Below are positions 62,258 through 64,000 of a DNA stretch of 64,000 nt, one piece after another; position 1 is the stretch's first letter, and the number at the start of each line of letters is the position of its first letter. This stretch comes from Pseudomonadota bacterium (GTDB lineage Bacteria; Myxococcota_A; UBA796; CAJQPC01), in assembly GCA_024228935.1 (NCBI GenBank), contig JAAESX010000116.1, positions 1 to 64,000 of the forward strand. The letters are read 5' to 3'. The position numbers were made by a program, and so were the translations under genes. The notes under the pieces are model-generated. The model was not told where the DNA came from and did not search any database. It was given only the letters and a program-made list of their open reading frames with translations.

Positions 62258-62521
62258 TCAGCCGTCGCGGAAGCAGGGGCAGGCGCCCCAGGAGTCTGGC
62301 CGCGAGAACGGGCACTCTCCCGGGATGAGTGCCTGGAACGTGGGGCGCCCGAACTGGATCGCGCCGCGCTCCAAGGCGCCGCCGCCAGCCAGCAGCTTGC
62401 AGCCGACGATGGCCTTGTCCTCGCCCCGGTCGACTCGCCACGGACCGTCCTGGTCCAAGCCGTGCGTACACGGCGGACCGGTCTCATTGCTCCAGCTGGG
62501 GTCGTCTTCGGGCGTGCTCAC
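62258..62521 (-). CDS. Small Cys-containing protein of unknown function
   Basis: 87 residues from ATG 62521: MSTPEDDPSWSNETGPPCTH at the start and ALIPGECPFSRPDSWGAC near the end, with CPCFRDG at the C-terminus. Five cysteines are present, so metal binding or disulphides are possible. Codon use is like the neighbours. It is convergent with the paralogue gene at 61310..62257. No family recognised. Confidence 0.6.
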   Translation of the reverse strand: MSTPEDDPSWSNETGPPCTHGLDQDGPWRVDRGEDKAIVGCKLLAGGGALERGAIQFGRPTFQALIPGECPFSRPDSWGACPCFRDG

Positions 62522-62572
62522 CCGTTCATCGTCTGATCCGCCTGCACGGGAAGCGATTTCAGGCCGGTTCCG

Positions 62573-63428
62573 TCACCGCTTCAGGCGGCTCCAGTCCACG
62601 AAGCCCCGACCCGTCCCATCGGGCTGGCAGGAAGGGCAGAAGAAGTCGTCGTGGCCGTGCACTCCGGCTGCGCGGATCTTGGTCTGGCAGGTCGGACACG
62701 GCTCGCCCTTCCGGTTCCGGACCCGCAGGAAGTCGCGCACCTTCACGTCGATCGGCTCGGCGCGCTCGCGCGCGATGTCGCGCGCCTCGGTCAGCACGGA
62801 GACGATGGCGCCGTGGAGCTTCTCGACCTGCTCGGTCGTCAGCTTGTTGCAGCGGGTCTTCGGGTGGATGCCAGCCGCCCACAGGACCTCGTCGGCGTAG
62901 GCGTTCCCCAGAGCGTCCAGCGCCTTCTTGTCCTTCAGGAAGACCTTCACCTGGTCACGCCGCTTCTTCGTCAGCTTCGTGAGCGCCGCCACGGTGAACG
63001 CCTTGGACAGCACATCGACGCCGATGGGCGAGAAGCCGGGGATGACCTTGTCCGCCTTGGCGCGCGGCACCAGGTACACCTTCCCCATCTGGACGTCGTC
63101 GCGGTACCGGAGCTGGGTCCCGTCGTCCAGGTCCAGCACGACGGCCGTGTCCTTCGTCAGGCGCTTCTTCGGCTGGCACAGCACGAAGCGGCCCGCCAGC
63201 ATCGGGGACGACCACCAGGTCGTCGGGGCCCGACAGCGTGAACACGACGAAGTGCGCACGGCGGGTGACCTCCTGGATGGTCCGGCCCGGCATCAGCTCG
63301 TCGAAGCGGCCCTCGACGGCGACGCGCATGACGACGGGGTTCCGCACGGTTGCGGCGACCACGTTGCGATCGATACAGGCAGACCGCACCATGGGTACGA
63401 AGTACTCGAGGTCGGGACGCTCCGGCAC
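62573..63428 (-). pseudogene. Fpg/Nei-family DNA glycosylase, frameshifted
   Basis: ATG 63428 gives MPERPDLEYFVPMVRSACID, with the N-terminal Pro and Glu that form the catalytic centre in Fpg/Nei enzymes. TLSGPDDLVVVP ends in a C4 run (G4 on the plus strand at 63204-63207), after which the frame changes to MLAGRFVLCQPKKRLTKDTA, KAFTVAALTKLTKKRRDQVK (H2TH domain), IHPKTRCNKLTTEQ and the zinc finger CPTCQTKIRAAGVHGHDDFF with CPSC. One base error restores a protein of about 284 residues. It removes oxidised bases from DNA. Confidence 0.85.
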
Positions 63429-63451
63429 CGAGGCATCGTACTGGAGGATCC

Positions 63452-64000
63452 ATGTTCGTCCTGCTCGCCCTGGGTTGTGGAGGCGCCGGCTCTGTCGCGC
63501 TCGACATCGAGTCCGCCGAAGACATCGCGCAGCTCTGCGCCGAGAACGAGCCTGAGGACGTGCTCGTGACCGTCGCGTTCGACGAACAGCCCGGCCCCTG
63601 TACGTTCGGCGCCTTCGGGAACCAGGACGAAGAGAACGGCGTGTTCACCGCGCGGATCGAGTCCCAGGCCTCGCTGGACCTCCCCGAGGGCGCGGTCATC
63701 TGCGACCTGCAGTTCGACTTCGACGGCATCGACGGCGGCCAGGCCCAGGACATGGAGTACGACGACAACTTCCTCCTCGTCTTCGGCGGGGCCGTGCTGG
63801 CGACCAGCTACGCGCCGCTCATCGCTAGCTTCGACGAGGTCGACGACCTGCCCATCTACGACTGGGAGGACATCGTCGGCCACGAGATGCAGTTCAGCGA
63901 CATCGACACGTGGTGCCTGGGCGAGGAAGAAGGCGACAGCACCTGTGAGATTCCCCCGCCCGAGACCGACGGCACCCTGTCGTTGGACTTCGGCGGCGAC
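63452..64000 (+). CDS. Lipoprotein, partial at window end
   Basis: ATG 63452 gives MFVLLALGCGGAGSVALDIE, a nine-residue-type lipoprotein signal. The visible 183 residues run off the right edge without a stop. The mature part is acidic, with four to five cysteines in PGPCTFGAFGNQ, AVICDLQFDFDG, TWCLGEEEGDSTCE. Repeated Asp-rich strands (FDFDGIDGG) suggest an exported binding domain. No family recognised. It is read divergently from the Fpg-like gene. Confidence 0.7.
   Translation, partial: MFVLLALGCGGAGSVALDIESAEDIAQLCAENEPEDVLVTVAFDEQPGPCTFGAFGNQDEENGVFTARIESQASLDLPEGAVICDLQFDFDGIDGGQAQDMEYDDNFLLVFGGAVLATSYAPLIASFDEVDDLPIYDWEDIVGHEMQFSDIDTWCLGEEEGDSTCEIPPPETDGTLSLDFGGD

Overview
The window is very GC-rich, densely coded DNA that looks like an uncultured or little-studied member of the Myxococcota (deltaproteobacterial type). 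The signs are a C-terminal MYXO-CTERM-like sorting signal (23357..25204), secreted proteins built from MopE-type Asp/Cys metal-binding repeats (17237..19864, 36058..37224, 53188..54573), AgmX/PglI- or TonB-C-like small proteins, a Ser/Thr kinase with an N-terminal zinc ribbon, and many lipoproteins. No rRNA, tRNA or CRISPR array was seen. There is no gene-free stretch longer than 300 bases.

Region 1 (1-12 kb): a truncated IS481-type transposase, a frameshifted lipoprotein, then a minus-strand block for microaerobic respiration. In transcription order it is usp, hemN, a 51-residue membrane protein, a sigma-54 response regulator, a SafE-type membrane protein, and ccoNOQPGHIS, most genes overlapping by ATGA or GTGA. 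Sites resembling sigma-54 promoters lie before usp (exact consensus), ccoN and hemN. The block therefore looks like a regulon run by its own enhancer-binding protein rather than by FNR.

Region 2 (12-31 kb): small exported proteins, a lipoprotein metallo-beta-lactamase, a PhaR-type regulator, hisS, an acyltransferase, a large MopE/FG-GAP protein, a TPR-sulfatase-like protein, a MYXO-CTERM glycosidase-like protein, a GT-C/TPR membrane protein, and a four-gene ABC transporter operon ending in a WYL regulator.

Region 3 (31-49 kb): an intergenic repeat cluster, uvrB, a broken Ser/Thr kinase, a LysR regulator, a radical SAM gene coupled to a very large exported GH57-like protein, an HTTM membrane pair, a kinase-like fragment, an M3 peptidase, a glutathionyl-hydroquinone-reductase-like enzyme, and an acyltransferase with a zinc ribbon.

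Region 4 (49-64 kb): an ArsR/SRPBCC pair, YgiQ-type radical SAM, a GNAT gene with an amber stop, Tag, a lamin-tail lipoprotein with UGA at a Cys position, a GMC oxidoreductase with its small subunit, an SpmA-SpmB fusion, two tandem paralogues of an unfamiliar family, a frameshifted Fpg/Nei glycosylase, and a lipoprotein cut by the window end.

Two themes run through the window. Many exported proteins start with extremely short, charge-free signal sequences (Met, about six hydrophobic residues, Cys). At least eight genes carry apparent one-base shifts, mostly in G/C homopolymers, so either the sequence has indel errors or this accessory region is decaying.
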